From assembly GCA_014647715.1 (NCBI GenBank), contig BMPS01000015.1:1-55617 (forward strand): a DNA stretch of 55,617 nucleotides, in the 5' to 3' direction. The position numbers and the translations under genes are program-made. Position 1 is the stretch's first letter. Every line of letters starts with the position of its first letter. This DNA is from Streptomyces cinereus. GTDB taxonomy: Bacteria; Pseudomonadota; Gammaproteobacteria; Pseudomonadales; Moraxellaceae. Positions 1-7,465 of this stretch are shown here, piece after piece. A model generated the notes under the pieces. It searched no databases. It worked only from the letters and a program-made list of their open reading frames with translations, and was not told where the DNA came from.

Positions 1-123
1 TCGCAAGGTTAAAGCAGTTTCGCAGCATTGCCACCAGATATGAGAAGTTAGCTCGTAATTTTGAGTCAATGATTTACCTCGCTTGCATCATTATTCATGT
101 TAAAGTGAATTGAGGACACAGCC
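1..123 (+). mobile_element. Right end of an IS5-family insertion sequence (truncated by window edge)
   Basis: The first 113 bases encode the C-terminus of a transposase. About ten bases after its stop is GGACACAGCC (114-123), whose reverse complement GGCTGTGTCC resembles the terminal repeats of IS427-type IS5 elements. A possible TAA target duplication follows at 124. The left part of the element is outside the window. The exact end and subgroup are inferred from memory of the family, not from a database match. Confidence 0.6.
3..113 (+). CDS. IS5-family transposase, C-terminal fragment
   Basis: The frame is open from base 3 to a TGA at 111-113 and gives about 36 residues. They include FRSIATRYEKLARNF, a signature of the C-terminal end of IS5-family DDE transposases, and finish in a hydrophobic stretch. 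The catalytic DDE residues lie upstream of the window, so nothing can be said about activity. It belongs to the IS end that closes at about base 123. Confidence 0.75.
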   Translation, partial: ARLKQFRSIATRYEKLARNFESMIYLACIIIHVKVN

Positions 124-166
124 TAATCATTTCAAATTTAACGTTCTGACTTAAAAACTTACTTAT

Positions 167-200
167 TTAAAAAAGCGAAACCCTTAAAAAAGAGAAACCT
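167..200 (+). repeat. 17-bp tandem duplication before the esterase start
   Basis: Two copies (167-183 and 184-200) of a purine-rich 17-bp unit, differing at two positions, end exactly at the ATG at 201. The GAG of the second copy is the only Shine-Dalgarno-like sequence. It is one of about ten short tandem duplications at gene borders in this window. Confidence 0.85.
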
Positions 201-1145
201 ATGCCGAATTCATCGACCCATGCTACAAAACACCCGTCATCCGCCATCGTCCGCTTGAATAAATACAAACTTGGAGCTGCTGCGGTTATAGCCCTTGTGG
301 GGTTAAGTTTGACAGGCTGTCAGGCCATGGCGACAAAAAACGCACCCATCGCCGCAAAAGCTGATAGCACGAGCACGGTATCAAATGGTATTAAAACTAT
401 CAAAAATATTGCCTATGGCACAGATACCCGTCAACAACTCGATATTTATACCCCTGCAGACGGTCAGCGACACCCTGTGTTAATATTTGTATACGGGGGT
501 AGCTGGCAACATGGCAAACGCCAAACCTATGGCTTTGTTGGTAAGCAGTTTGCCAAGTCGGGCTACACCACAGTGGTGGTGGATTATCGTTTAGCCCCTA
601 CAAACGTATTCCCAGATTATGTGCTTGATACAGCCAGCGCCATGGGGTGGGTGTATCGTAATATCGCCCAATATGGCGGCAATCCTAATCAGCTGTTTGT
701 CATGGGGCATTCTGCAGGGGCGTTTAATGTGGTATCTGCGGTGGATGATAACCGTTTTTGGAAAACCACCGGCATTCCCAACAAGGCAATATTAGGCGTG
801 ATTGGACTAGCAGGGCCCTATGATTACGATTTTCGTACCGGTACTACCAAAGTTGCCTTTCCAGCTGATAGCACCCGCCAGCAAGTGATGCCTGTGTATC
901 ATATCCGCCAAGATGTACCCCCGCATTTGTTGGTGACAGGCAGTAAAGATATGCTTGTCTACCCACAAAATGCTGATAGCTTACAAAAAGCGCTGACCCG
1001 AGCAGGCGGCAACGTGGAACGGGTGCAAGTCCCTGCCACTCATGCAGGCGTCGTCATTGGTCTGGCAGCACCGTTACAGTCTTTTTATCCCACATTTAAC
1101 AAGGTCAATGATTTTATGCAGCGGCATTTGCCAACAGCGCAGTGA
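201..1145 (+). CDS. Lipoprotein alpha/beta-hydrolase (esterase of the BD-FAE/HSL-like group)
   Basis: 314 residues. A hydrophobic stretch at about residues 24-39 ends in a lipobox (SLTGC, Cys40), so it is probably a lipid-anchored periplasmic protein. The rest is an alpha/beta-hydrolase: an oxyanion-type motif VYGGSW at 98-102 (where HGGG or HGGxW is usual), the nucleophile elbow GHSAG with Ser171, a likely acid at Asp250 and a likely catalytic His281. The fold resembles carboxylesterases and kynurenine formamidase-like enzymes. The substrate cannot be told from sequence. The gene stands alone between an IS end and a strong terminator at 1267-1302. Ribosome binding is weak and lies in a short tandem repeat. 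Confidence 0.8.
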   Translation: MPNSSTHATKHPSSAIVRLNKYKLGAAAVIALVGLSLTGCQAMATKNAPIAAKADSTSTVSNGIKTIKNIAYGTDTRQQLDIYTPADGQRHPVLIFVYGGSWQHGKRQTYGFVGKQFAKSGYTTVVVDYRLAPTNVFPDYVLDTASAMGWVYRNIAQYGGNPNQLFVMGHSAGAFNVVSAVDDNRFWKTTGIPNKAILGVIGLAGPYDYDFRTGTTKVAFPADSTRQQVMPVYHIRQDVPPHLLVTGSKDMLVYPQNADSLQKALTRAGGNVERVQVPATHAGVVIGLAAPLQSFYPTFNKVNDFMQRHLPTAQ

Positions 1146-1171
1146 GAAAAATTTCCAAGAAAAATTTCCAA
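1146..1171 (+). repeat. 13-bp tandem duplication immediately after the esterase stop codon
   Basis: Two identical copies of GAAAAATTTCCAA occupy 1146-1158 and 1159-1171, starting at the first base after the TGA, with a partial third copy following. The rest of the 328-base gap to gabD holds a terminator and the gabD promoter. Confidence 0.9.
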
Positions 1172-1266
1172 GAAAAACTTTTAAGCAGCGGCAATTTTTA
1201 CAGACTCATGCAGTCAAAGGCATACCACTGCTGAGCCAGTAGCATCAAATGCGATAAGAGAGTCAC

Positions 1267-1302
1267 AACCGAGTTGAGGTAACCGACTCGGTTTGCATTT
1301 TT
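1267..1302 (+). terminator. Rho-independent terminator of the esterase gene
   Basis: Stem AACCGAGT (1267-1274) pairs with ACTCGGTT (1286-1293). It is followed by TGCA and five T. Confidence 0.8.
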
Positions 1303-1372
1303 ATGCAATTATTTATGCCATTTGCTCTCCAATTTTTACTGCATAGACAGCTGCTGCAACATAATGACGCTA

Positions 1373-1400
1373 TTGCAGGTAGCTGCTATCCGCTTATAAT
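1373..1400 (+). promoter_or_regulatory. Sigma-70 promoter of gabD
   Basis: A -35 element TTGCAG (1373-1378), a 16-base spacer and a perfect -10 element TATAAT (1395-1400). This gives a leader of about 67 bases before gabD. Confidence 0.7.
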
Positions 1401-1473
1401 AAACGGCATTGACTCGCTTATCATAAAAAAGTTCTCAATATCCTCATAACAACATAACGAACAGGACATCCTG

Positions 1474-2928
1474 ATGCTACCACTCAAAGACCCAACCTTA
1501 CTCAAAACCCAATCGCTCATTGACAACCAATGGGTAGATGCAACGGATCGTACTACCATTGATGTCACCAATCCATTTGACAACCAAGTGATTGCCACCA
1601 TACCCAGCCTAGAAAAATCCCAAGTCATCGACGCCGTTGCCATCGCCCATAAAGCGCAAATAGACTGGGCACAAAAAACCGCCAACGAGCGCGCAGCTAT
1701 TTTAAACAACTGGGCGGATTTAATCGACCAAAATAAAGAAGACTTAGCAACCATCATGACCGCTGAGCAAGGCAAGCCAATCACCGAATCACGTGGTGAA
1801 ATCGGCTATGCCAATAGCTTTATTCGCTGGTTTGCCGAAGAAGGCAAACGCATCTATGGCGATATCATCCCCACCACCAACAAAGACCTACGCTACGTGG
1901 TGTTAAAACAACCGATTGGCGTGTGCGCAGCGATTACCCCTTGGAATTTCCCCGCTGCCATGATTACCCGTAAAGTTGCCCCTGCCTTAGCCGCTGGCTG
2001 CAGCATAATTGTCAAACCTGCCACTGAAACCCCATTGACCGCACTGGCGTTAGGGGAACTAGCGGTACGAGCAGGCTTACCTGCAGGCTTGCTACAAATC
2101 GTCACCGGCAAGTCATCCGTCATTGGCGAAGTGCTTACCCAAGATGAACGTATCCACAAATTGTCATTCACTGGCTCTACCGAAGTTGGTCGCGTGCTGA
2201 TGTCACAATGCGCGTCCACCGTCAAAAAACTCTCGATGGAGCTTGGCGGCAATGCGCCCTTTATCGTCTTTGAGGATGCCGACTTAGAAAAAGCGGCAAG
2301 CGGGCTTATCGCTTCCAAATACCGTAATGCCGGACAAACCTGTGTCTGTGCAAACCGCGTCTATGTGCAAGCAAGCATCAAGGATAAATTTTTAGCCATC
2401 TTTAAACAAAAAGTCGAAGCACTAAAAGTCGGTAACGGTATGACAGAGGGCGTAAATATCGGTCCGCTCATCAACCAAGGTGCACTAGACAAAGTCGAGC
2501 AGTTACTTGAAGATGCGGTCAACAAAGGGGCGACAATTGTAACTGGGGGTAAAAAACATGCAGCATCGGCGTTAAGTTTTGAGCCAACTGTTATCACGGG
2601 TATTACCAATGACATGGACATTGCTACTCAAGAGATTTTTGGTCCGATTGCGCCCGTGTTTATTTTTGATACCGATGATGAAGTGATTGCCCATGCCAAC
2701 AACACGATTTATGGACTAGCGGCGTATTTTTATACCCAAAGCGTTGCGCGTTCGTGGAAAGTGTGTGAGGGACTCGAATACGGTATGGTCGCCCAAAACA
2801 CTGGGCTGTTATCCACGGAGGTTGCACCGTTTGGGGGTGTGAAGCAATCAGGCTTTGGACGTGAAGGCTCAAAGTATGGGATTGAAGACTATGTGACTAC
2901 CAAGTATTGGTGTATTGATGTGCAATAA
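1474..2928 (+). CDS. gabD: NAD(P)-dependent succinate-semialdehyde dehydrogenase
   Basis: 484 residues, the usual length for GabD. It oxidises succinate semialdehyde to succinate, the last step of GABA degradation, in the cytoplasm. The aldehyde dehydrogenase signatures are present: TPWNFP, FTGSTEVGR, the glutamate motif MELGGNAP, and GQTCVCANR holding the catalytic cysteine, with the C-terminal PFGGVKQSGFGREG typical of SSADH. ATG at 1474 follows AACAGGACATCCTG. No gabT lies beside it, so the aminotransferase must be elsewhere or the enzyme serves another semialdehyde source. A good promoter sits at 1373-1400. Assignment to GabD rather than another ALDH is strong but from memory of motifs. 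Confidence 0.9.
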   Translation: MLPLKDPTLLKTQSLIDNQWVDATDRTTIDVTNPFDNQVIATIPSLEKSQVIDAVAIAHKAQIDWAQKTANERAAILNNWADLIDQNKEDLATIMTAEQGKPITESRGEIGYANSFIRWFAEEGKRIYGDIIPTTNKDLRYVVLKQPIGVCAAITPWNFPAAMITRKVAPALAAGCSIIVKPATETPLTALALGELAVRAGLPAGLLQIVTGKSSVIGEVLTQDERIHKLSFTGSTEVGRVLMSQCASTVKKLSMELGGNAPFIVFEDADLEKAASGLIASKYRNAGQTCVCANRVYVQASIKDKFLAIFKQKVEALKVGNGMTEGVNIGPLINQGALDKVEQLLEDAVNKGATIVTGGKKHAASALSFEPTVITGITNDMDIATQEIFGPIAPVFIFDTDDEVIAHANNTIYGLAAYFYTQSVARSWKVCEGLEYGMVAQNTGLLSTEVAPFGGVKQSGFGREGSKYGIEDYVTTKYWCIDVQ

Positions 2929-2948
2929 TAGTTAAATCGTCCAAGTTC

Positions 2949-3026
2949 ATGGCATACATTGCCATGATTGGGCGTGAGATTGAACGCGCTGATTTAGCTT
3001 ATGGGTTTTTGCAATTAGCGCTTTAG
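2949..3026 (+). other. Coding-like scrap between gabD and pncB
   Basis: An open frame from ATG 2949 to TAG 3024-3026 gives 25 residues, extendable upstream in frame to gabD's end. Its codon use looks like a real gene (it includes IGREIERADLAYGFLQLAL). No ribosome binding site is visible and I do not recognise it. It could be the relic C-terminus of a deleted gene. It also contains the palindrome CATGGCA/TGCCATG. Confidence 0.25.
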
Positions 3027-3030
3027 GATT

Positions 3031-4224
3031 TTACTCGGCAATATCAAATACTTGGCGCAGATATGCCAAAAAGGTATCGTTATCGGTCATAGTTTTGCCC
3101 GGGCTGTCGGATATTTTGGCAACCGATTGCCCGTTACATTCAACCAGTTTAAGGACGATGTTGAGGGGTGTTTGCCCCATATCATTGGTCAAGTGAGTCC
3201 CGATACCAAACCCAAGTTGAAAACGGTCGTTAAAATGCAAGTACAGCGCCCACGCCTTCTGCAACGTCAGCCCATCGCTAAAATTTAACATTTTGGTTTT
3301 TGGGTTAATTTTAATTTGTTGGTAGTGCGCGTAGGCTTTTTCGCCCCATGCATACGGGTCGCCACTGTCATGACGCAGCCCATCAAATAGCTTGGCAAAA
3401 TACAAGTCAAAATCTCGTAAAAAGGCATCCATTCCGACCACGTCCGTCAACGCAATACCTAAGTCACCTCGATATTCTTGAACCCAAGCTTCGAGTGCCG
3501 CTTTTTGGAAATTACGCAAGCGCACATCGAGTGCCTGAAAGGCTTGCAGAAATTCATGTGCCATTGTGCCAATTGGGGTGATACCGAACTGTTTGGCAAA
3601 ATACACATTGCTCGTACCGCGAAATATTTCCGGCACTGCCATCAACCGCTCAATCACCTGTTCTTGCCAAGCAACACTATAACGTCGACGCGTACCAAAA
3701 TCTGATACCAAAAACGGGACGTCATAAGCCGTCATTTGGCGACGATAGTCTTGTAACAGTATGATTTTATCGTTTAGCCGTTGTTCACCGACTTGCCAAG
3801 CCGATTGCTGGTCAAGGTGACTAAAGTACAGTTCATTAACAATCGCCAACACAAAGATTTCAAACATCATTGCCTGAATCATCGGGCCTTCAATACGAAT
3901 GTCTAACCGACCTTCGGTATCAAGGGTCGCTTTGATAAAACGCCGTTTGAGTTGAAATAATTCAAGATAATCAACAAAGTCACTTTTGATAAAGCGCAGA
4001 CCACGAAGGTATTGTAGTTCATCGGCTGTAAACCGTAGTTCACAAAGCGCATCGAGCTCGGCATTGACTTCATCGAGTAGCGTTGATAAGGGATAGGCGG
4101 TGTCTTCAAGGTTGCGACAGCGAAACGCATATACGCTATGCGTCTGTGGAAACTTGTGTAGTACCACTTGTAGCATGGTAAATTTGTATAAATCCGTGTC
4201 CAACAAAGACTTAATAATCGCCAT
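3031..4224 (-). CDS. pncB: Nicotinate phosphoribosyltransferase
   Basis: 397 residues from ATG 4224. A GTG one codon upstream is also open, but the AGGA at six bases' spacing fits the ATG. The enzyme joins nicotinate and PRPP to form nicotinate mononucleotide in the NAD salvage pathway. Family signatures include the N-terminal [24 protein letters not shown], the central RHDSGDP and the C-terminal GIGTHLTND. The last includes the phosphate-binding region typical of bacterial PncB of about 400 residues. It lies 91 bases downstream of the flavin reductase on the same strand, so it may be read through from the mesX operon, though no functional link is obvious beyond NAD(P)H supply. Confidence 0.93.
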   Translation of the reverse strand: MAIIKSLLDTDLYKFTMLQVVLHKFPQTHSVYAFRCRNLEDTAYPLSTLLDEVNAELDALCELRFTADELQYLRGLRFIKSDFVDYLELFQLKRRFIKATLDTEGRLDIRIEGPMIQAMMFEIFVLAIVNELYFSHLDQQSAWQVGEQRLNDKIILLQDYRRQMTAYDVPFLVSDFGTRRRYSVAWQEQVIERLMAVPEIFRGTSNVYFAKQFGITPIGTMAHEFLQAFQALDVRLRNFQKAALEAWVQEYRGDLGIALTDVVGMDAFLRDFDLYFAKLFDGLRHDSGDPYAWGEKAYAHYQQIKINPKTKMLNFSDGLTLQKAWALYLHFNDRFQLGFGIGTHLTNDMGQTPLNIVLKLVECNGQSVAKISDSPGKTMTDNDTFLAYLRQVFDIAE

Positions 4225-4315
4225 CACTCATCCTAAATTATCTAACTATTGATAAGAGTGACTACTTTAGCATTAATTCGCTTGGATTGTACAAAATCTG
4301 ACTCTCTGCTTGGCA

Positions 4316-4822
4316 TTATGGTTGGTTGGGCGTTTCGGCTTTAATTTTATTGACGGCATGGTATTCACGGTTAAAATACACCAAACCTGTCTGGTCTTTG
4401 CCTTGTTGTATGGCTTCGATACGACAAATAAAAATCCCGTGTGTGCCGACTTCTTGGATTTGCTCGATTTGGCAATCAAAGCTAGCCAATGCATTGTCCA
4501 AAATCGGTGACTGGGTCATCAAGGTATGCCATGTGCCATGCTCAAAGCGCGCTTGCGCTTCGAGTTTTGAGGCAAAAACCGCAGATAATGGTGCATGATG
4601 GTCGGCCAGCACATTCACCGCCAATACCTTGTTTTGCACGAAATATTCATACGAGCGTGAGGCGGTATTCATGCATACAAGCAAGGTCGGTGGGGTATCG
4701 GTTACACTGCACACCGCCGATGCAGTAAAGCCATGACGACCCGCAGGGCCATCGGTAGTGACCACATTGACCGCAGCCGATAACATCGACATGGCATTTC
4801 TAAAATCAGTAACGTCAACCAT
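4316..4822 (-). CDS. Flavin reductase-like FMN-binding protein of the mesD operon
   Basis: 168 residues from ATG 4822. A TTG at 4834 is open too, but TGGA at seven bases favours the ATG. It belongs to the short-chain flavin reductase domain family (HpaC/DIM6-NTAB type), with VNVVTTDGPAGRHGFTAS and SVTDTPPTLLVCMN near residues 18-52. Such proteins use NAD(P)H to reduce free FMN or FAD for partner oxygenases. It follows mesD by 20 bases, so it is the third gene of mesX-mesD-flavin reductase. Since MesD activity is known to need oxygen and MesX, a reductase supplying reduced flavin to MesX is an attractive inference, not shown here. Confidence 0.85.
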   Translation of the reverse strand: MVDVTDFRNAMSMLSAAVNVVTTDGPAGRHGFTASAVCSVTDTPPTLLVCMNTASRSYEYFVQNKVLAVNVLADHHAPLSAVFASKLEAQARFEHGTWHTLMTQSPILDNALASFDCQIEQIQEVGTHGIFICRIEAIQQGKDQTGLVYFNREYHAVNKIKAETPNQP

Positions 4823-4842
4823 TGTTTTTTCCAAAGTACTTT

Positions 4843-5898
4843 TTAAATTATTAGGTCGTCCAATTGATGCGTGGCTAAATAGTCATTTCGGACGAGCTTG
4901 GCGCCTTGTGCTAAGGCAAACAGCTTGGCTTGTGCCACATGACGGGGTAGCGGCGCCATCCCGCAATTGGTACAAGGGTACAAATTTTCAGCATCCACAA
5001 ACTGCAAGGCTTTATGCAGCGTTGCTGCCACTTGCTCAGGCGTTTCTATCTGATGCGTCGCCACATCAATCGCGCCCACCATCACTTTTTTGCCACGAAT
5101 CAATTCGATAAGTTCCATCGGTACGCGCGAATTGTGACATTCTAGCGACACCATATCAATCGCCGATTGCTGTAGTTTGGGGAAGATGGCTTCATACTGT
5201 CGCCATTCACTGCCCAAGGTTTGTTTCCAATCGGTATTGGCTTTGATACCATAACCATAACAGATATGGACGGCAGTGTCACATTTCAACCCTTCGATAG
5301 CACGTTCGAGTGCCGCAATACCCCAATCATTAACTTCATCAAAAAATACATTAAAGGCAGGCTCATCAAATTGAATAATATCAACCCCTGCCGCCTCCAA
5401 TTCTTTGGCTTCTTGGTTGAGTAGGGTAGCAAATTCCCAAGCCAGTTTTTCACGGCTGCCGTAGTATTGGTCACTTAAGGTATCAATCATGGTCATGGGT
5501 CCCGGCAGCGCCCATTTGATAGGTTTGTCCGTGTGCTGACGTAAAAACTTGGCATCCTCAGCAAATACCGATTGCGGGCGCGACACCGCACCCACCACAG
5601 TCGGCACACTGGCTTCATAGCGATTGCGAATTTTTACTGTAGCGCGATTGGCAAAATCAACCCCATCTAGATGCTCAATAAAGGTGGTGACAAAATGTTG
5701 GCGGGTCTGCTCGCCATCACTCACAATATCAATGCCTGCCGCTAGTTGCTGCTGCAATGATACCAATAATGCGTCTTGTTTGCCTTGGACAAGCGCGCTG
5801 TCTGTCAGCTTCCAAGGTGACCAAAGTTGTTCAGGTTCGGCAAGCCAGCTTGGTTTAGGCAGGCTACCTGCCGTTGATGTTGGAAAAAGTGTCGTCAT
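4843..5898 (-). CDS. mesD: Core methionine synthase MesD (folate-independent, MetE C-domain-like)
   Basis: 351 residues, matching only the C-terminal catalytic half of MetE with no N-terminal folate-binding half. Expected zinc ligands are His211 and Cys213 (HIC), Glu253 (SLEC) and Cys312 (NCGMAP). The homocysteine-side motif DGEQ is at 61-64 and FDEPA at 177-181. MesD is one of the four core methionine synthase families described by Price and colleagues. It makes methionine from homocysteine without 5-methyl-THF or cobalamin and requires MesX (DUF1852) and oxygen. The DUF1852 gene directly upstream makes this identification firm. The natural methyl donor was left unresolved in that work. Confidence 0.9.
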   Translation of the reverse strand: MTTLFPTSTAGSLPKPSWLAEPEQLWSPWKLTDSALVQGKQDALLVSLQQQLAAGIDIVSDGEQTRQHFVTTFIEHLDGVDFANRATVKIRNRYEASVPTVVGAVSRPQSVFAEDAKFLRQHTDKPIKWALPGPMTMIDTLSDQYYGSREKLAWEFATLLNQEAKELEAAGVDIIQFDEPAFNVFFDEVNDWGIAALERAIEGLKCDTAVHICYGYGIKANTDWKQTLGSEWRQYEAIFPKLQQSAIDMVSLECHNSRVPMELIELIRGKKVMVGAIDVATHQIETPEQVAATLHKALQFVDAENLYPCTNCGMAPLPRHVAQAKLFALAQGAKLVRNDYLATHQLDDLII

Positions 5899-5934
5899 TG
5901 TTTTCTCTTTGATTGTTTGGCGTCAGCAAAACTG

Positions 5935-5970
5935 CTTAAGCGACTTATTAAGCGACTTATTAAGCTACTT
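5935..5970 (-). repeat. 12-bp tandem repeat, three copies, over the mesX stop codon
   Basis: Units 5935-5946, 5947-5958 and 5959-5970 are near-identical (CTTAAGCGACTT, ATTAAGCGACTT, ATTAAGCTACTT). The last holds the mesX stop. The two downstream copies repeat Ala-TAA in the same frame, giving a row of backup stops in the 61-base gap before mesD. Confidence 0.9.
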
Positions 5971-6937
5971 GGGAATTTAACCAGTTTTGTAATAAGGTTC
6001 GGTAGGGTTTGATAAAGTGGGTTTCTGTGTATTGACCTTGTTGAATCGCTAGCTGGCTGCGCTCTTCACGGTCATACTCGATTTTGGTCAGTGAATAATC
6101 CTCATGATTTAAACTGGGCTGATAGCTTTGACCTGCCACGGTATTGGCGTTATAAATCTCAGGACGATAGATTTTTTGGAACGTTTCCATCGTGCTAATC
6201 GCGCTGATAAGCTCAAGGTTGGTGTAGTCGTTGAGCAAATCACCTTTAAAATAAAACGCAAAAGGTGCCACTGATTTTGGCGGCATAAAATAACGCACCG
6301 ATAACCCCATTTTGCTAAAGTACTCATCCGTTAGCGAATACGCGTCTTGTACATATTCAGTGCCCAAAATCGGATGACAATTGGCAGTTCGGGTGTAGGT
6401 CTTAGTGGTCGATACACTCAGACAAATCACCGGGGGTTTGTTAAATTGCTCACGATAGGCAGGCGAGTTCAGCACATACTCAAACAACTTGCCATGCAAA
6501 TCCCCAAACCGCTCGGGCACACTAAACGATGGCTGGTTTTTGTTATGCGCCAACAGCCATACACTAAAGTCATAATCGCGCACATAGGAAGAAAAACTGT
6601 TACCCACAATGCCATCGATTCGCTGCTGGGTCTGGGTGTCAAAGATAACAGTTTTTAAAATCTCAATAGCCGGGAAGCTGTCTTTCGTACCCGCTATTTC
6701 AAGATTGGCAGATACAATCTCAAGCTCGACCTGATAGCGGTCGCCAGTCACATTGTCCCAATGCGCCAAGTCATTAAATCGATGGTTAATCATTTGCAGG
6801 GTATTGCGTAAGTTTTGCTCGCGGTGTTCCCCCCGTGCCAGATTGGCAAAGTTGGTAGTCAGCCTAGTATCTTTGGCAGGTTGGTAATTTTCATCAAATG
6901 CAATGGTTTTGATATGACAATCAATCGGTAAAGTCAT
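5960..6937 (-). CDS. mesX: MesX, DUF1852 protein required by MesD
   Basis: 325 residues, the usual DUF1852 length, starting at ATG 6937 with GGAG nine bases upstream. DUF1852 proteins are always found with MesD and were shown genetically to be needed for methionine synthesis by MesD in aerobic bacteria. Their chemistry is unknown. The protein has no signal peptide or membrane segment, so it is cytoplasmic. It is the first gene of the operon mesX-mesD-flavin reductase. The leader contains a terminator-like hairpin (6964-7016) and a MetR-like dyad (7078-7090), which suggests control by methionine supply. Its C-terminal codons have been tandemly duplicated. Confidence 0.9.
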   Translation of the reverse strand: MTLPIDCHIKTIAFDENYQPAKDTRLTTNFANLARGEHREQNLRNTLQMINHRFNDLAHWDNVTGDRYQVELEIVSANLEIAGTKDSFPAIEILKTVIFDTQTQQRIDGIVGNSFSSYVRDYDFSVWLLAHNKNQPSFSVPERFGDLHGKLFEYVLNSPAYREQFNKPPVICLSVSTTKTYTRTANCHPILGTEYVQDAYSLTDEYFSKMGLSVRYFMPPKSVAPFAFYFKGDLLNDYTNLELISAISTMETFQKIYRPEIYNANTVAGQSYQPSLNHEDYSLTKIEYDREERSQLAIQQGQYTETHFIKPYRTLLQNWLNSQVA

Positions 6938-6963
6938 GTCTATAGTCTCCGTAACAGTCGCGC

Positions 6964-7016
6964 AAAAAATTTTCTTTTAGCACCCTACGATTACTAAAAA
7001 TCGTCACTGCTAAAAG
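6964..7016 (-). terminator. Attenuator-like hairpin in the mesX leader
   Basis: Read on the minus strand, CTTTTAGCA (7016-7008) pairs with TGCTAAAAG (6982-6974). Inside it ACGATT pairs with AATCGT around a six-base loop. The structure is followed by AAAA and then six U (6969-6964), ending 26 bases before the mesX ATG. It has the form of an intrinsic terminator placed between promoter and gene. No leader peptide or known riboswitch was recognised. Confidence 0.5.
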
Positions 7017-7077
7017 TACAAAGACAGTTATACGCTAAAATAAAGATGAATAAAAACGAATTAAAATTTAAAAATAA

Positions 7078-7090
7078 TGAATTTTATTCA
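7078..7090 (-). promoter_or_regulatory. MetR-like (LysR-type) dyad upstream of mesX
   Basis: TGAATTTTATTCA fits the MetR consensus TGAA-N5-TTCA exactly and is part of the larger palindrome at 7077-7091. It lies about 64 bases upstream of a start point guessed from TATAAC at 7032-7027, the usual position for a LysR-type activator. The same 15-mer occurs at 28471-28485 beside a LysR gene. Confidence 0.45.
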
Positions 7091-7465
7091 TCTTTGGGTT
7101 TTTGCTAGCTAAATTTTAAAAAGCACGAGTTTATCTGACCGGTTTTTTTAGTCGCCGTAGCCAAGTTTTGTCATCATATGAGGGGGTAAGGGCGGTCAAA
7201 ATCTCATCGCATAAATTCAGTAAGGCAGTTTTGGCCTATTTTTCGTTGTTGAAAAAAACCAATTTTTTGAGAGATTTTGATTATTAAATAAAAGTTGATA
7301 GCTAAAAAATAATTTGTGCAACAAAGTAATAAATTTTGTAGGTATAAAACAAGTAATTATTCATCAGAAAGGTTAACTTACCAATTACCAACATTACGCT
7401 ACAAGTCTGTAGCATTAAAGGCTTCATAGCCCGCTCTATAATCACGGGAAAATAAGGAGGGTGAT

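Larger units (their letters stand above)
6938..7465. other. Divergent intergenic region between mesX and the PQQ dehydrogenase
   Basis: 528 bases with no convincing gene. On the minus side it holds the mesX leader hairpin, a possible -10 (TATAAC, 7032-7027) and a LysR-type dyad. On the plus side AGGAGG lies six bases before the dehydrogenase ATG, and no clear promoter for that gene was found. The stretch 7045-7092 is very AT-rich, and GATGAATAAAA (7045-7055) is mirrored by TTTTATTCATC (7082-7092). Confidence 0.6.

Noticed and set aside
2949-2967. CATGGCA/TGCCATG hairpin as the gabD terminator
   Set aside because: No T-run follows and it lies inside a coding-like scrap.
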